In this document: positions 23,511-35,045 of the stretch, piece after piece
Numbering within the stretch: position 1 is the stretch's first letter
Layout of the letters: each line of letters starts with the position of its first letter
Assembly (NCBI GenBank): GCA_946699065.1
Contig: CAMPDV010000453.1
Span: forward strand, 1 to 64,000
DNA from: Loxodes magnus
Lineage: Eukaryota; Ciliophora; Karyorelictea; Loxodida; Loxodidae
Direction: 5' to 3'
DNA length: 64,000 nt
Made by a program: the position numbers and the translations under genes
Notes under the pieces: generated by a model
What the model was told of the DNA's origin: nothing
Seen by the model: the letters and a program-made list of their open reading frames with translations, nothing else
Databases searched by the model: none

Positions 23511-24350
23511 TTTAAAAAAAACGAAGACGGGTTTTTTTAGCAAAAAAAATTAGAAAGGTAAAAATTAATAAGAATCTGAAGAGAAAAAGTAGAAACAATC
23601 AAAACCTAGGAAGAGAATGTCCACACCTCCAAAGTAATAAGAAACTCCAGTTGACTAAGATCTTTCAGAAGTTAATCTTAGTGAGGATCGAAATAGCATT
23701 GAATAACTTACAGAATTAGTAAAAATTTTGCTTAATGAGGTTAAAAAGCTTAAGGAGTAAATCAAATATTGATAGAGAATCGTGAAAACATAAAAGATAG
23801 ATTAATTAAATAAGAAAGAGAAATGGATGACTATTGAAATATTCAAACTGACTGCTCTTACTAAATATAGTAAATGAAATTGGACTCATAATCATAATTA
23901 ATTAAATAAACAGAACGTGCGTAATAGCCAGAACCAATTGCGATATTGGGGCAAAATCAAATTTAAGAATAATTTTAAAACAATTAGCAAGGTTGTCAAA
24001 TGGAAATTGAAAATACAAAAATTTATCAGAACACAACGAAGAGTAGAAAGTGCTATTACTGCAAGAAAAAAGGACATTAATACAAATAGTGTAGAAATTT
24101 CTATGTATTCAAGAGTCAATTTAATTAGAGAGTTAAGAGACTGACAGAAAGAATTCATATTACTGAGAGAGGATCTATTTATCAAATTAAAGAGATAAGC
24201 GCCAAAAGAATAGTAGTAAAGTAGATGGATGAAAGATGGAGAGAGAAGAGAAATACAAGATTTAAGACAATAAAAAATAGAAATTAAATAATAAACTTTT
24301 CTTTTTAATCACCAGACTATTCTGGTTGGAAAGAGGGAAATTGGTGAAAA
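23510..24350 (+). mobile_element. ORF1-only zinc-knuckle element (unit c)
   Basis: Protein reading: KTGFFSKKNQKGK start, a basic stretch, MSTPPKQQETPVDQ, then a coil (ELVKILLNEVKKLKEQ) that parallels unit g, and near 24045-24090 CYYCKKKGHQYKQC, a perfect CCHC knuckle using TAA and TAG as Gln. After it comes ITERGSIYQIKEI, the family's C-terminal motif. A hairpin ACCAGA...TCTGGT lies at about 24311-24326 in the 3' part. More than one frame is used. The two opposite standard-code ORFs here are shadows. Confidence 0.7.
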
Positions 24351-24359
24351 TCCAAGAAG

Positions 24360-24985
24360 ATCTCTAAACAATTTTATCTATTATTATTATTATAAGACGA
24401 TCAATTATATTAATTCCTTTCCCATCACAATCCTAATAACGATCCTATGGTGATTGTAGAATATAATTCAGAAAGCCTTTCGAATAGGAAAAAAAATTTA
24501 ATTAAAATTTTTTTAATATACTTGTGCTATTTTACATTAAGATTATTAATATTTTAAGTCTTTTGTTTATTTTTACTTTATTAATAATTTTTTTTAATTA
24601 ATTTTATTTTTTTATTGATTTATATTTGATTGTTTTTATCATCTTATTATAATTTTATTTTATTTTATTTAGTTTATTTCTTATATCATTTACATTTTTT
24701 TAATTTACTTACGTTTTTTTATTTTTTATTTTTATTTTTTTATCAGATTTTTAAGTTTTAATGAACTTTATTTATAATTTGTATATAATTTTTTATTAAT
24801 TTGCTTACTTAATTTAGATCTTTAATTTTTTATTGTTTTATACGTTTTTTTATGATTTTATTCTACATTTTTTCATTTAAATATTTAAATACGTTTTTTT
24901 CACTTATTTTTTTAATTAATTTTTTAGAAGAAGAAATCACTTAATAAAATTGCTAAAAAAACGAAGTTACTGATATTAATCAGTT
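24360..24985. other. AT-rich stretch, nothing recognised
   Basis: Starts with ATT repeats (about 24380), probably the 3' tail of unit c, then T-rich low-complexity sequence without coding signal. Confidence 0.45.
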
Positions 24986-26700
24986 TTTTTTTTAATTATG
25001 TTCATTAAGTTCAAGCATCGATTTCTTTTCATCTTCCTACTTATCTCTTTTGCTCCTTGTACTTTCTATCTGTTCTTCTTTAGAATCTAATGATTTATTT
25101 TTACTTTTTCCTACAATTTCAATTTTTTTTGTACATTCCTGTTAAAAATTTTTGTTTGAAGGTCTTCATCTGTTTATTTTTTAGAAATTAAATACTAGTT
25201 TTTGTAGATCTTATCATAAGTTATTATTTTTTCATAGTTTTTTCAGGAAATTTACCAGAAAGATTTCTAAATAAGTCTAAATAGTATACTTATTCGAGGA
25301 TATATTTAAATGAATCTTTTCTTTCGCATGGACATAGTACGTTTTCCATAGGATAATGACGTTTATATAAATTATATTGATGTTATAAGTTTAAAAACGC
25401 AATTTAAAGATCAAAGTTGTTTTTTTCCTGTATTCCTTGCTAAATTTAATTTAATTTATAGTAGGAAATTTCTGAAATCTTTCAAGTTGTTTTCTGAAAA
25501 TCTATGAAGTAGGTATGTTTCTATAGCTTTGTATTGCTTCTTCTTGATATCTCTTTGCTTAGTAGCTTTCTAAAAGTATTTTTTCTCTATTTAAGCCATT
25601 TTTAAATACCTTTTCAAGTGTCATTCAGATTTACTTGATCTGGAAGATTATTAAATTGGTTTCTTCTGTTTTTTCTTTCTTAAATTCTGTATCTTCTTCT
25701 AGCTTTTTATTTCATTTTTTTTGATTAGTTATGTCAGAGTTTCCTTCTCTTATCATTCTTTTTATCTGTTTTGTTTGCTTTCTGAATTCTCTCTTTAGTC
25801 TTACTACTTCTATAGTATATTTATATTTCCTCTTTGTGCTAGTTTTTATATCCGCATGCTTTTTAGACTATTTCTTTTATTTTCTCCTATCATTTCTTAT
25901 AGAAATTTTCATTATCTAGATTTTCAAAGTCTTTGTGATCTATCTTTTCAGCTCATTTTTTAACTTTTCCTAAACTTATAGTCTTTTTAATCCTTGATAG
26001 AAAAACTTTTTAATTTTACATTTTATCTTCCTTTCTCAATAGTTTTTATTATAAACTATTCCGGTTAGTGGTCACCTATCAGCCTTTTTTTTATAAAATT
26101 TTCTACAGTTATGTTAGGAGAAATATATTGAACAATTAAAAAGTAGTGTATTTGAATCTTCTTTTACCTTATATTGTGATGTAAGTTAGATCTTGGATTG
26201 GATCTTTCATCTCTCATTATGTCCATTAATTGTTACCCTGCTAGATTTAATTCCTAAGGTAAAAATTGAGGAATATGTGCATCATAGTCACCCAGGATTA
26301 TTTTATATAAACCTTAGCTAATTATCATGTATATGAAATTTCTTGATCTCTCATAAAAAGAATTTATTCATTTACTTTTTTTGGATTTCAAACAAACAAT
26401 CGATCAGGCAGAATATTTATTGCTACAATCTTTAATTAACTGGAAAAAAAATTAGATTTAAATCTGAATTTTGGTTCTCAGATTACATTCAGTGAAGCTC
26501 ATTACGATTACTTAATTTAAAAATTATTCGATATAAGAAAAACAGTTACCAAGATATTTAATTTTACTATATAGACATTTAAAAATTTTAATTTAGTAAT
26601 CCTCATTTACAAAACTATCATCCTATTTATTTACTTTTATTGAAACATTTTACAAAAATAAAATGATAAAATAGCTCCTCATATACTCCTCGTTTTATTA
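24986..26700 (-). mobile_element. LINE with endonuclease and C-terminus but no polymerase, L4
   Basis: Minus strand: ILGDYDAHIPQF (endonuclease GDxxAH box, about 26300), LNLAGQQLMDIMRD, IQIHYFLIVQY and LIGDHQPEQF (catalytic-His box, about 26060). After about 600 bases of coil-like linker (LEEDTEFKKEKTEETN) comes VLCPCERKDSFKYILEQ (about 25350), the C-x-C...H-like C-terminal LINE motif, then a charged tail. The reverse transcriptase domain expected between them is absent, so the copy is internally deleted. Confidence 0.65.
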
Positions 26701-27500
26701 TTGCCAGTTTAATGAATTGCAAAATTATTCTAATAAATGGAAAAATAAAAAGTTGCTTTTTATTATAAGGCACTATAAAGATAATGCTTCTAAAGTTTGC
26801 ATATAGATGAGTATATAATGGAAATAATTTTGAAGCTTGCTTGTTTATAAAATGTATTATTTGGCTATTTGAATAATCATAATTATTTTTATATTTGTTG
26901 GATTTCTAGTAAATAATTGGAATAAATTAGTATAAATTACCTTATAATTCAGAATATATTCTAGCTGTTAAGAAGTATTTAAAAGACATACATAGCATTA
27001 CTAGTTAAAAATTGAAATATCTGCTTAAAAAGTCTTTTATAAACATTATCATACAAGATTCAATTCTATTAAGAAATCCAACTAATCTCTTGAAGAATTT
27101 CAACTAATGCACAATCTAAGAAAATATAAAAGCAAATTTATAAATAAAACAGATATCTAAGTTGCTAAAGAACTGAGTTATTAACTTGAATGAAAGTGAT
27201 AAGAATCTGTTTGAATGGAAATAGAAGATGTTCATATTAAAAATTAGAAAAGAAGCATTGTCATTTTTTCAATCTAACTTTACTTTTATACAAAATATGT
27301 TCAAAAATTTTATTATTAAAACATAAATAAAGAGTAAGCAACCGTAAAGTAATAAAAATTAAAATGATAATACTGGAGAAATATCAGAAGTAATTGGAAA
27401 ATTTTACTGGGATGATTTAAAATAAGTTTATTGAAAATAGGAAATATTGATAAAAAATCTTATCATCAAAAGACCACGCAAAATTTGGGATGGTAGTAAA
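26701..27500. other. AT-rich, weakly coding-like, unassigned
   Basis: Between two LINE remnants. Some Lys/Glu-rich open reading is possible on both strands, but there are no motifs. Probably decayed element sequence. Confidence 0.35.
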
Positions 27501-28900
27501 TTTATTTAAGGATTTTAATTAACTTTAAGCAATGAATGTCAGGAAATTTAGTTTAAAATTATTCTATAATACCAAATATTATTTTATTTATATTCTTTTT
27601 ATTCATAATTCATCTATCTCAAGAGAAGCTATTTATTTATTCAATGATGTCAAATATTTTATAAACATCAGTCAATATAGAGATAAATTTGTCTTTCCTT
27701 TTGCATTCTGAGATATTTCTTATTAATTATATTACTAAATTCTACTTAATAATCTAACTTTATTTTAAATTCTTTTTATGAAGGATTAATTAAATTCCTT
27801 TAATAGGTAAACTTTTATAGTACTTTTGCTAAAATTTTATCTTATAAATTTAAACATTGCTTAAAAGAAAAATATGTTGCCAACTTTTCCAATCATTTTA
27901 CTTCCTTTTTATGTTTATTTGAATTATCATCGATGTATTTACAACTCATATACTAGTTATTATATTTTCTGTAGTTCGAATCGTTTATGGGTGATAGCTG
28001 TAATAAGATAAATACTCTATTAATCCTGGTTTGTTCAAAGGATTAAATTTTAAGATATAAAATTTTATATTTCCCTCTTTATTTGATTTTAGGAATTAAC
28101 TCAGCTTATCAAAGGTGACATTAATAAAATCTTAGATTACGTTTATTATATTATTTCATTGATGCTTACTAACTAGATAAAATACTCTTAATGTATTGAA
28201 ACTATTTCTTTTTTATTCTTCATAATTTAATGTTAAATTTTCCTTTTTTAATTCCCAATTTATGTCTAACACTTTTATTAGGTTCTATTAAAATATAAAT
28301 ATAGTATTTAGAATATCTTTGCCTAAGTATCATCTAATGATTTAATTTCTCTTTTAATATTATATTTTTGACATATAGTATAAATTATCACTGTTAAAGT
28401 CTCACCACTGTTTGTTCATCATATAATACTATTTATAAAATTACTTTTCCTTTGATCTTCCAATATCTACTTGTCTTGTTCGGATTTCTGTTCCTTTTCA
28501 ATACCTAACAAACTTCCTGATATAGAGCCTAAGCTTGTATATGAAAATATTCCCTAAATTTTTTCTTTGTAAAACTGCGATTTCTAAACCAATAATTTCC
28601 AATTATTTCAGTAAATGCATGAATATTAAAAAAAAACTTAAATCAGTATAGTAAAAACTTGTAACCGGCTCTTCTATTCCGTTACTTTCATTCTCTTAAG
28701 CTTTCAGTCAAAGTTACCTGACAACACTATATGAATCTTCCGTTCTCAAGAGATAAAAAGCTTAGAATTGGCTCATCCATATAATTGCTTCCAATTGTTT
28801 AAAATTTTTTGACCAAGCTATCAGTAGGAAAAAGCCAGATATTAGATTTCTCCCTCTAGGGCTATAATTAAAAATTAGATATTAAAAATGCTGAAAATTA
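27500..28900 (-). mobile_element. LINE reverse transcriptase remnant, L5
   Basis: Minus strand: NDWKSWQHIFLLSNVQIYK resembles the N-x-W-R-P-I-x-L-L...K-I block; LINPSQKEF matches the Q-x-G-F block; ILTDVYKIFDII (about 27640) matches motif A. Frame changes occur between these blocks and motif C was not found. Upstream (28.1-28.9 kb) is protein-like but unassigned. An old, broken copy. Confidence 0.5.
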
Positions 28901-28952
28901 ACTCTTTATTATTAATTTTAATTAATTAGAATCTATTTCTTTACCTTACTTC

Positions 28953-31556
28953 TCATTTAACTCTTTTATCTCTATAATGATAAAGAAAAATTATTTATTG
29001 TTTTAGTTGCTATGAACTTATGTTTGGATAATAATGGATTTATAGCATGATAAAAATAGTTAGATATATTTATTTAAAATAATATTAAATTTAAAGTTAT
29101 TTAATTTTTTAAGTATTTGCTTTTTATTACTGTTTTTCTCGCTTCTTATTTGATATATCCTGGTTGTTTACATTTGCTTCTGTTTAAAAACTACATTTTT
29201 TAAATTATAAACCATATTAGATATTTAGCTCATTATAACTCAAAATCTATGTTTTATTTAATAAACTTACCAGGTTTTATATTTAATTTTATTATTGTCT
29301 TTTTAATAACTTTTTTATATACCACTTCCTTAATAATTTATCCTTTCCTCCTGATACTATCCATTCATTGTTCTAACTTAATACTAAAGGATACACTCCA
29401 TTGCTTTCTTTCAATTTTGCTATGATTACATGATTTTTTAAACTCCATATAAATATATTCCTGTCACTAGAGCAAGATATTATCCAATTATTATCTGATG
29501 TTATCTTCACTGAGTTTACTTCTTTTTAATGTCCTTCAAGATTTCTAATTAAATTACCAGTTAAGAAATCTCATATTTTTATCGTATTATCATTACTTCC
29601 CGAAACGATTCAATTTTAATCACTTGATATCGCTACAGAGTTTACTCAATCGTTATGTTCTATCATAGTTTTCTTTACTTAATTGTTTGTAAAGCTTCAT
29701 ATCTTTATCGTTGAGTCATCACTTCCCGAAACGATTCAATTTTGGTCTCTTGATATCGCTACTGATTATATAGAATTTTTGTGTCCTTTCAAAGTCGTCT
29801 TTAAAGAACCATTTTAAAAGTTCCATATCTTTATCGTTTTATCTCCACTTCCTGATATGATTCAATTTTGGTCATTTGATATCGCTAATGAGTTTACAGC
29901 ACCCTTATGACCCTTTAAAGTTATATCTGACGTATTTTGTATAAAATTCCATTTTTTTATTGTATTATCTGAACTTCCTGAAATTATTCATTTCTGGTCA
30001 CTCGATATCACTACAGATTTTACATTGCTTTTATGTTCCTTTAAAGTTCTTATTAACTAACCTTTTGTAAAGTCCCATATCATTATAGCGTTATCAGGAT
30101 AGCCAGAACCTGATAATATATATTTGTTGTCCTTTGATATTTCAACAGATCATACAATACTCTGATGTTTATACAATTAGATCAATGTAACCTTCTTAAA
30201 ATTTGTGCCATTGAGATCACAGTTTTCAAATTGTGCGTTTTCCAAATTAGCTTCTTGAAGATTTGCATGGGAAAGATTACATAACTTAAAATTAGAATAT
30301 CTTAAATCAGCCGCACTTATTTATATTCCTTAAAAATCCTAATTTTCAAATTAATACTTCATGAAATTCAACAATGTTATCGCATTTGCAGCCGCTTTTT
30401 CTATCTCTTTACTTTTCTTTGATAACTCAATTACTTCCAACAAACTCTTCTCTATTTAAGTGTCTTCAAGTCCATTCAATAATTTTAGAGCTTCAGTTTA
30501 TTTTATAAAACTCGATTTATTCAAAGGATTCTATTTTATTTACAGTTCACTTATCTCTTAATTCTTAAATAAATTCAGATCATCTTTCAATTATTAAATT
30601 GATGAGTTGTCAGATTACCAAATATCAGAATCAATTTGAGGATTTTAAATTACTTATGATTTTTTATATTAAACAATTTTTTATTTTTTTTCCCTTCGAT
30701 CAGCTTTTTTTTAATAACCTTAAAAATTGTTCTCATAGCTTTCCTATTTTTAGTTCATTGAATTAATTTTTTCGTTTAACATCCTTTTAATTTATTATAG
30801 ACTTAACCTTTTTTATGGATCTTATTCCCAACATCCTCCTATTAAATCGTTAAATCCCAAAGGACAATCTTACGGCATTTTTTCTCTTTCTCCATTTTTT
30901 ATTTTCTCTTCTACGCTTTGATCAGGTTCATTATTAAAAGGAATTTATCTTGTTGCGATTTCCCAAAAAACAACTCCAAGTGCATATATATCTGATTCAC
31001 TGCTAAATTTTGGTTAAATTGTGAATAATTCAGGAGCCATTCAGCATGCTACTCCTTCTCTTGAAGATGTATTTGGTGGTTTGGATTTTGCTTTTACTCT
31101 TTCTAAGCCAAAGTCAGTAATCTTAGCCTTATTATATTTGTCTAATAGTATGTTTTAACTTTTTAAATCTCTATGAATAATTTTCTATTTGTGTAAATAT
31201 TCAAGCCCTAAAACTATATTTAAGCTTATCTCATACCTTAAATTTCATGGAATTTCTTATTCTTTTTTCAAGAAATCTTAAAGTGATTGTTTCATTAACT
31301 CCATAACTAAACTAAGTGGTTTAAGACAGTAACCATAAAGTACTATTACATTCTCATGATTTTATTTCTCTCATAATTAAATCTCTTATTAAAGCTCGTT
31401 ACTTACAGATTCTATGAATAAGTGTTTAATAGCTATTTTAATAGTTCCTCTTAGCTTTCCTTTATACACTATTCCAAAACTTCCTTTATTTATTTCTTTT
31501 CCTTTTCTAAAATCTTCGCTATCGATTTTGGTACTTTAAGGAATGCTAGATCCCAT
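28953..31556 (-). CDS. TKL-type protein kinase / pentapeptide / WD40 fusion
   Basis: ATG at 31556 (MGSSIPQSTKIDSEDF). Kinase domain, residues about 15-270: KGSFGIVYKG loop, Lys in IAIKHL, HRDLKSQNILLD catalytic loop, DFGLERV, WMAPEL (Trp=TGA) and SDIYALGVVFWEIA. HRDLKxxN and WMAPE suggest a tyrosine-kinase-like Ser/Thr kinase with all catalytic residues present. Pentapeptide repeats (SAADL, SHANL, EANL, FENCDL) lie at about 395-450 and six to seven WD40 repeats at about 450-755. The tail has YGLQFKKC after a 24-nt intron. WD repeats probably recruit substrates; the pathway is unknown. The end is uncertain: first TGA at 28953, but TAA-TAA at 29124-29129 would be the natural end if TAA can stop here. 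Confidence 0.88.
29247..29270 (-). other. Putative 24-nt intron
   Basis: Minus strand GTAAGT...ACATAG, some 20 codons past the last WD40 repeat. It sits at the same place as the 30-nt and 26-nt candidates in the paralogues. Removal leaves the conserved YGLQF-x2-C tail in frame. Confidence 0.65.
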
Positions 31557-31679
31557 TAATAAGAAAATAATAAGTTAAAAGAAATAGAATTAACAGAATT
31601 AAATAGAAAGGTAAGCTTTAAATAAGAGAATAGTTTATCTCTTTAAGCAATTCTTTATTTTAACCATTATTTATAAAAA

Positions 31680-32470
31680 ATAGGAAATAAAAAGAATCAA
31701 AAACTTAATAAAGAAAGGCTAGAAGATAACCAGACTAGAAGAGAAAAAGGAAAAGATACAAGGATCTTTCTCATCGTTTCAAGTCAAACTGATATAAGGA
31801 ATCTAGGAAGAACTTAAATAATAGAACAGTAAAATGAATCCATATCTTAATAATATGACAAATTAAGAAAATTCACTGCAAGCAGGATGAGGTAATTACA
31901 TTCTTTCATATAAAATAAGAAAACTGATGAAGCATATTGAATAATTGCTCTTAAAAGCAACTTATTTAATAAAGTAACTTACTTATGAAAGTCTTAACAG
32001 AAGGGAAACTATAGCATTAATCCTAAGACAATTAGATTTAGAAAGTTCCTTTGATCGCTGAAGAAATAAAGACTGATATAAAGTCGAATCAAACGAATGA
32101 TTAAATAGAAATTTAAAGAATTAAGTAGCAAGATGATTTAAGAAATTTAGAACTTTGTTATTCGAAATAGAAACAGAAATAGAAGATTATGAGGTATAGA
32201 TATTAAATTCTTCACAAAATCTATTAAAACACTAAAAAAGACTTAAAAAAGGAGGAATAAAGGACCTGAAGAGAATTAACAAGATTTTTTATAAATAATA
32301 GAAGAGCCTAAAAATGAAAGATAGGACACAGAATAGAATTTAATTCAATGGAGAAGGAGTGGTAACCATCCATATAAAAAATGATCAAAAATTCCAACCT
32401 TGATAAAAAACAGATAGCTAGATTTGGTTGAAATTCCAATGAAAGAAGCATATATTAAATTTTAGTTGAT
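31680..32470 (+). CDS. Unrecognised coding-like ORF, paired with 58.4 kb
   Basis: Reading with Gln/Trp reassignment gives protein-like text (ISQQYDKLRKFTASRMRQL, FIQNKKTDEAYWIIALKSN, INPKTIRFRKFL). A diverged relative lies at 58430-59230 (NPYTIYFRK). It is divergently placed to the kinase gene, with its start about 120 bases from the kinase ATG. It could be a third type of retroposon protein or a small gene family. No domain recognised; frame changes are likely. Confidence 0.4.
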
Positions 32471-33109
32471 AATAATAAATATTATTTCTAAAGACATGCT
32501 TTATTTCAAAACTAAACTAACTTTATAAATAAAAAAAATAAAATATTAAATCGATCATTCTTTCACTAAATCATTAATTCAAGCAAATATTAAGATTAAA
32601 TGTCATGCTAAATAAAATTAGTAACTACATAGAATCTATAAGATGTATTAAGATTTAGCAAACTATCAATGGGCGTACTGAATATATATTAACTAAGTAA
32701 TTAATTAAAATAATAACCAAAATATTTAAAGTTAATAAAAAATTTAAGAAATCCTTTTAAAAATTAATAAAAGGTAAATTACTTAAAAAATTTTAAATTT
32801 ATCATTAAAATATAATATTTTTTAATACTTTCATTTAATTTAAAAAGTATAGGATAATTAAATTTAAATTTTGTATTATAAAGATACAAAAAATTAGTTT
32901 ACAAATAGTTAAATATCTATTTAATACAATATTTACATTATTATTTAAAAAACATTACTATTTGTTAAAGATATTTTATTTTTCTTTATTGGATAAATTT
33001 ATTAATTTTTATATAATACTTTAATTATAAAAAAATATAATTCTATATCCATAATATTTTTATTTTAACTGCATTTAAAATATTAATAATAATAATAATA
33101 TACTAAATT
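32471..33109. other. AT-rich stretch, nothing recognised
   Basis: A/T-rich with AAT repeats near 33085-33100, which form the tail of unit d. Otherwise no feature. Confidence 0.45.
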
Positions 33110-33925
33110 AAAGAGTTTGTATCTCCGGGGATTTTAAACCCCTTCAATACATACCTCCAGAGTTCGTTCCTGTAGGTTTAAAAGAAAAGTTAGGGACTCC
33201 TAGTTTTCTTTTGGAGTTCAGGCACTCCCTTGAAAAAGCCTCCTTTTAAAAATTCTTACACCCTTGTCTGCATATATTCTTGAGAGTTCTCTCCAAATCT
33301 CTTCACTGTTTCTTCTCTGTTTATCAAAATATAATTTGCATCTCTTAAATGTGTGGAATATTGATTTGCACAAGTAGCACAGCCTGACGATCCTTCTGGG
33401 AGGAGTTATCTCTATGGGTTTTATGTATTCTAGTTCCATTTTATTTTCAGCTAATGTTTAAGGTTAAATTATTTTTTCTCCCAAAAGTTTCACTTCGATT
33501 TCCTGCTTCATTAATCTTTCTTCATTGTTTTAACTTTTCTATAATAATTTTTGGTTTTCTTTCTTTAATATTTAAACTTCTTCTTATAGGTTATGGATAG
33601 ATTTCATAAGTTATTCTATTATTAGCTATTCATCATTTTTCTATATTTCTACATTATTTTTTAGTTACCACTTTTCATGAGTTTCTTGATCGTGGCTATG
33701 GGAGCAAAAAATCTCGCTTGCTTTAGTTAGTTTCTGTTGATTTAAATTCTTATTCAATTTAAGATTATCTTTATTTTTCAAAACTTGGGGATTAAAGAGC
33801 CTAAGAAAATTATTATGCTATTAAAGAAGACGTGGTAGAAGAAGATCTAGAAGTCTCTGGTTTTTTTTTCCTTTTTCTATGGAGCTGGAAAAAAAACCCT
33901 TCTTTGACATTCTGCCATTTTATAT
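33095..33925 (-). mobile_element. ORF1-only zinc-knuckle element (unit d), whole-looking
   Basis: A compact unit: ATATAAAATGG at the 5' end (33925-33914), one ORF (33218-33910), then a 3' region with the hairpin GGGGTTTAAAATCCCC (near 33128-33143) and an ATT-repeat tail (33080-33105). It has the layout of a retroposon: conserved start, coding body, terminal hairpin and short A/T repeat. No reverse transcriptase and no long terminal repeats were seen. Confidence 0.75.
33218..33910 (-). CDS. ORF1-like coiled-coil zinc-knuckle protein
   Basis: One uninterrupted frame of 230 codons from ATG (MSKKGFFSSSIEKGKK) to TGA. Residues about 80-160 form a coiled coil (IHNLQEEVQILKKENQKLLQ). Around residue 180 is CYLCKSIFHTFKRC, a perfect CCHC knuckle, followed by IYADKGVRIFKRRLFQ, the family's C-terminal motif. 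LINE ORF1 and related proteins with this layout bind the element's RNA; nucleic acid binding here is inference from the knuckle and basic charge. Among the units in this window it is the only one I can read as a single clean ORF. The end at TGA agrees with TGA being the terminator. Confidence 0.8.
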
Positions 33926-34249
33926 ATCATTTAAAATATTATTTAATCTAAAAATAATTCTAACAATTAATATAGATTTAAATATTTTAATCAAGTATTT
34001 AATTTTTTAATTAGATTATTATAAATTAACTAATGGATTGTAAAATTGTTTTAAAATATCCTTTATGCTAATTATTGTAGCTTCTTTCATTTTAGAGTTT
34101 CTATATTTTTAAATTACCTTATTTATTTGAAATTAACTTTCATATATAAAATCATCTTTTTTACATAAATAACTTACTTTTTTTTAATTTATATAGTTAA
34201 ATTGCTATTGTTTGTTTTTATATTTCCTATGCTTATTTAATCTTGCAAT

Positions 34250-35045
34250 CTCTAGGATCTCGACCAGTTTCTTGCTGCCATTTTTTAACGTGGATGGATA
34301 TTATGGATATTACGGATATTACAACCAAGTTTTTTACGTGGGAAGCAACCATTAAAAATCTTCCGAGTTTACAACATTAATTTTTTTAGATTCCAATTTC
34401 AGTATTTCATAGTCTATTAAGAGTCTTTCACGTTCTTATTTGTTCTTTTATTTATATTTATTTCAGTCAACACAATATTTTAGCAAATGATGATTCGACT
34501 TACAAAATCAACATTGTTTGATTTATCTTTTCTAATTTTTTTTATAGTTAATCAATTCTTTTCATTTAATTTAAATCGATCTTTTCATTATTCTATTTTT
34601 CTTTAGAATTTATTTAAGTACAATCTTTTTATATAATCATTTCTTGATTTTGTTTAAGTTTCGTTAAAGACTGCTAGTATAATAGCTATTCAGTGACTAA
34701 ATTGTTCTAGATTAACTAACGTCTAATTATGAGCAATTCATTATTTTGATTTGCATAAAATTAATTAATTCTCTTATTTTTTCTCCTTGATTATAAATTG
34801 TTTCTTGATATCCTTAGATTGTCATTTTCATTTAATCGAGCTATAGAAAGAGTTTTTATTTCTATTCAGGTTCATCTGGACTCTTTTAATTGTTCCGATC
34901 ATAATTTTTCCTTCTGATGAGGAGCTTGATTTCTCTTCTAGTTGTTGTTACTTCATTAATTGTTTCATTGCCTTCCTTTTTGCGTTTCTTATTTATTTTT
35001 TGGAAATGCGAATAGATTATCCCATCTTTAGTATATTGACATTAA
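34250..35045 (-). mobile_element. ORF1-only zinc-knuckle element (unit e)
   Basis: Starts MGQSIRISKKQIRNAKRK at 35025, homologous to unit b. It contains an SSSSSEGKIMIGT segment, then NNELLIIRRQLIQNNLVTEQ (also as in b), and near 34510-34470 CWFCKSNHHLLKYC, a perfect CCHC knuckle whose Trp is TGA. The 3' part (34290-34345) has three 'aatatcc' repeats and a CCACG-type hairpin. It abuts unit f, which is of another subfamily. Confidence 0.7.

Noticed and set aside
23898-24185. 95-codon standard-code ORF on the minus strand opposite a 75-codon ORF
   Set aside because: Neither matches the frame of the zinc knuckle in unit c; shadows.
27960-28020. tRNA-like 'gttcgaatc' word
   Set aside because: No acceptor stem or anticodon arm could be folded around it, and it lies in LINE L5. 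No tRNA or rRNA gene was found in the window.
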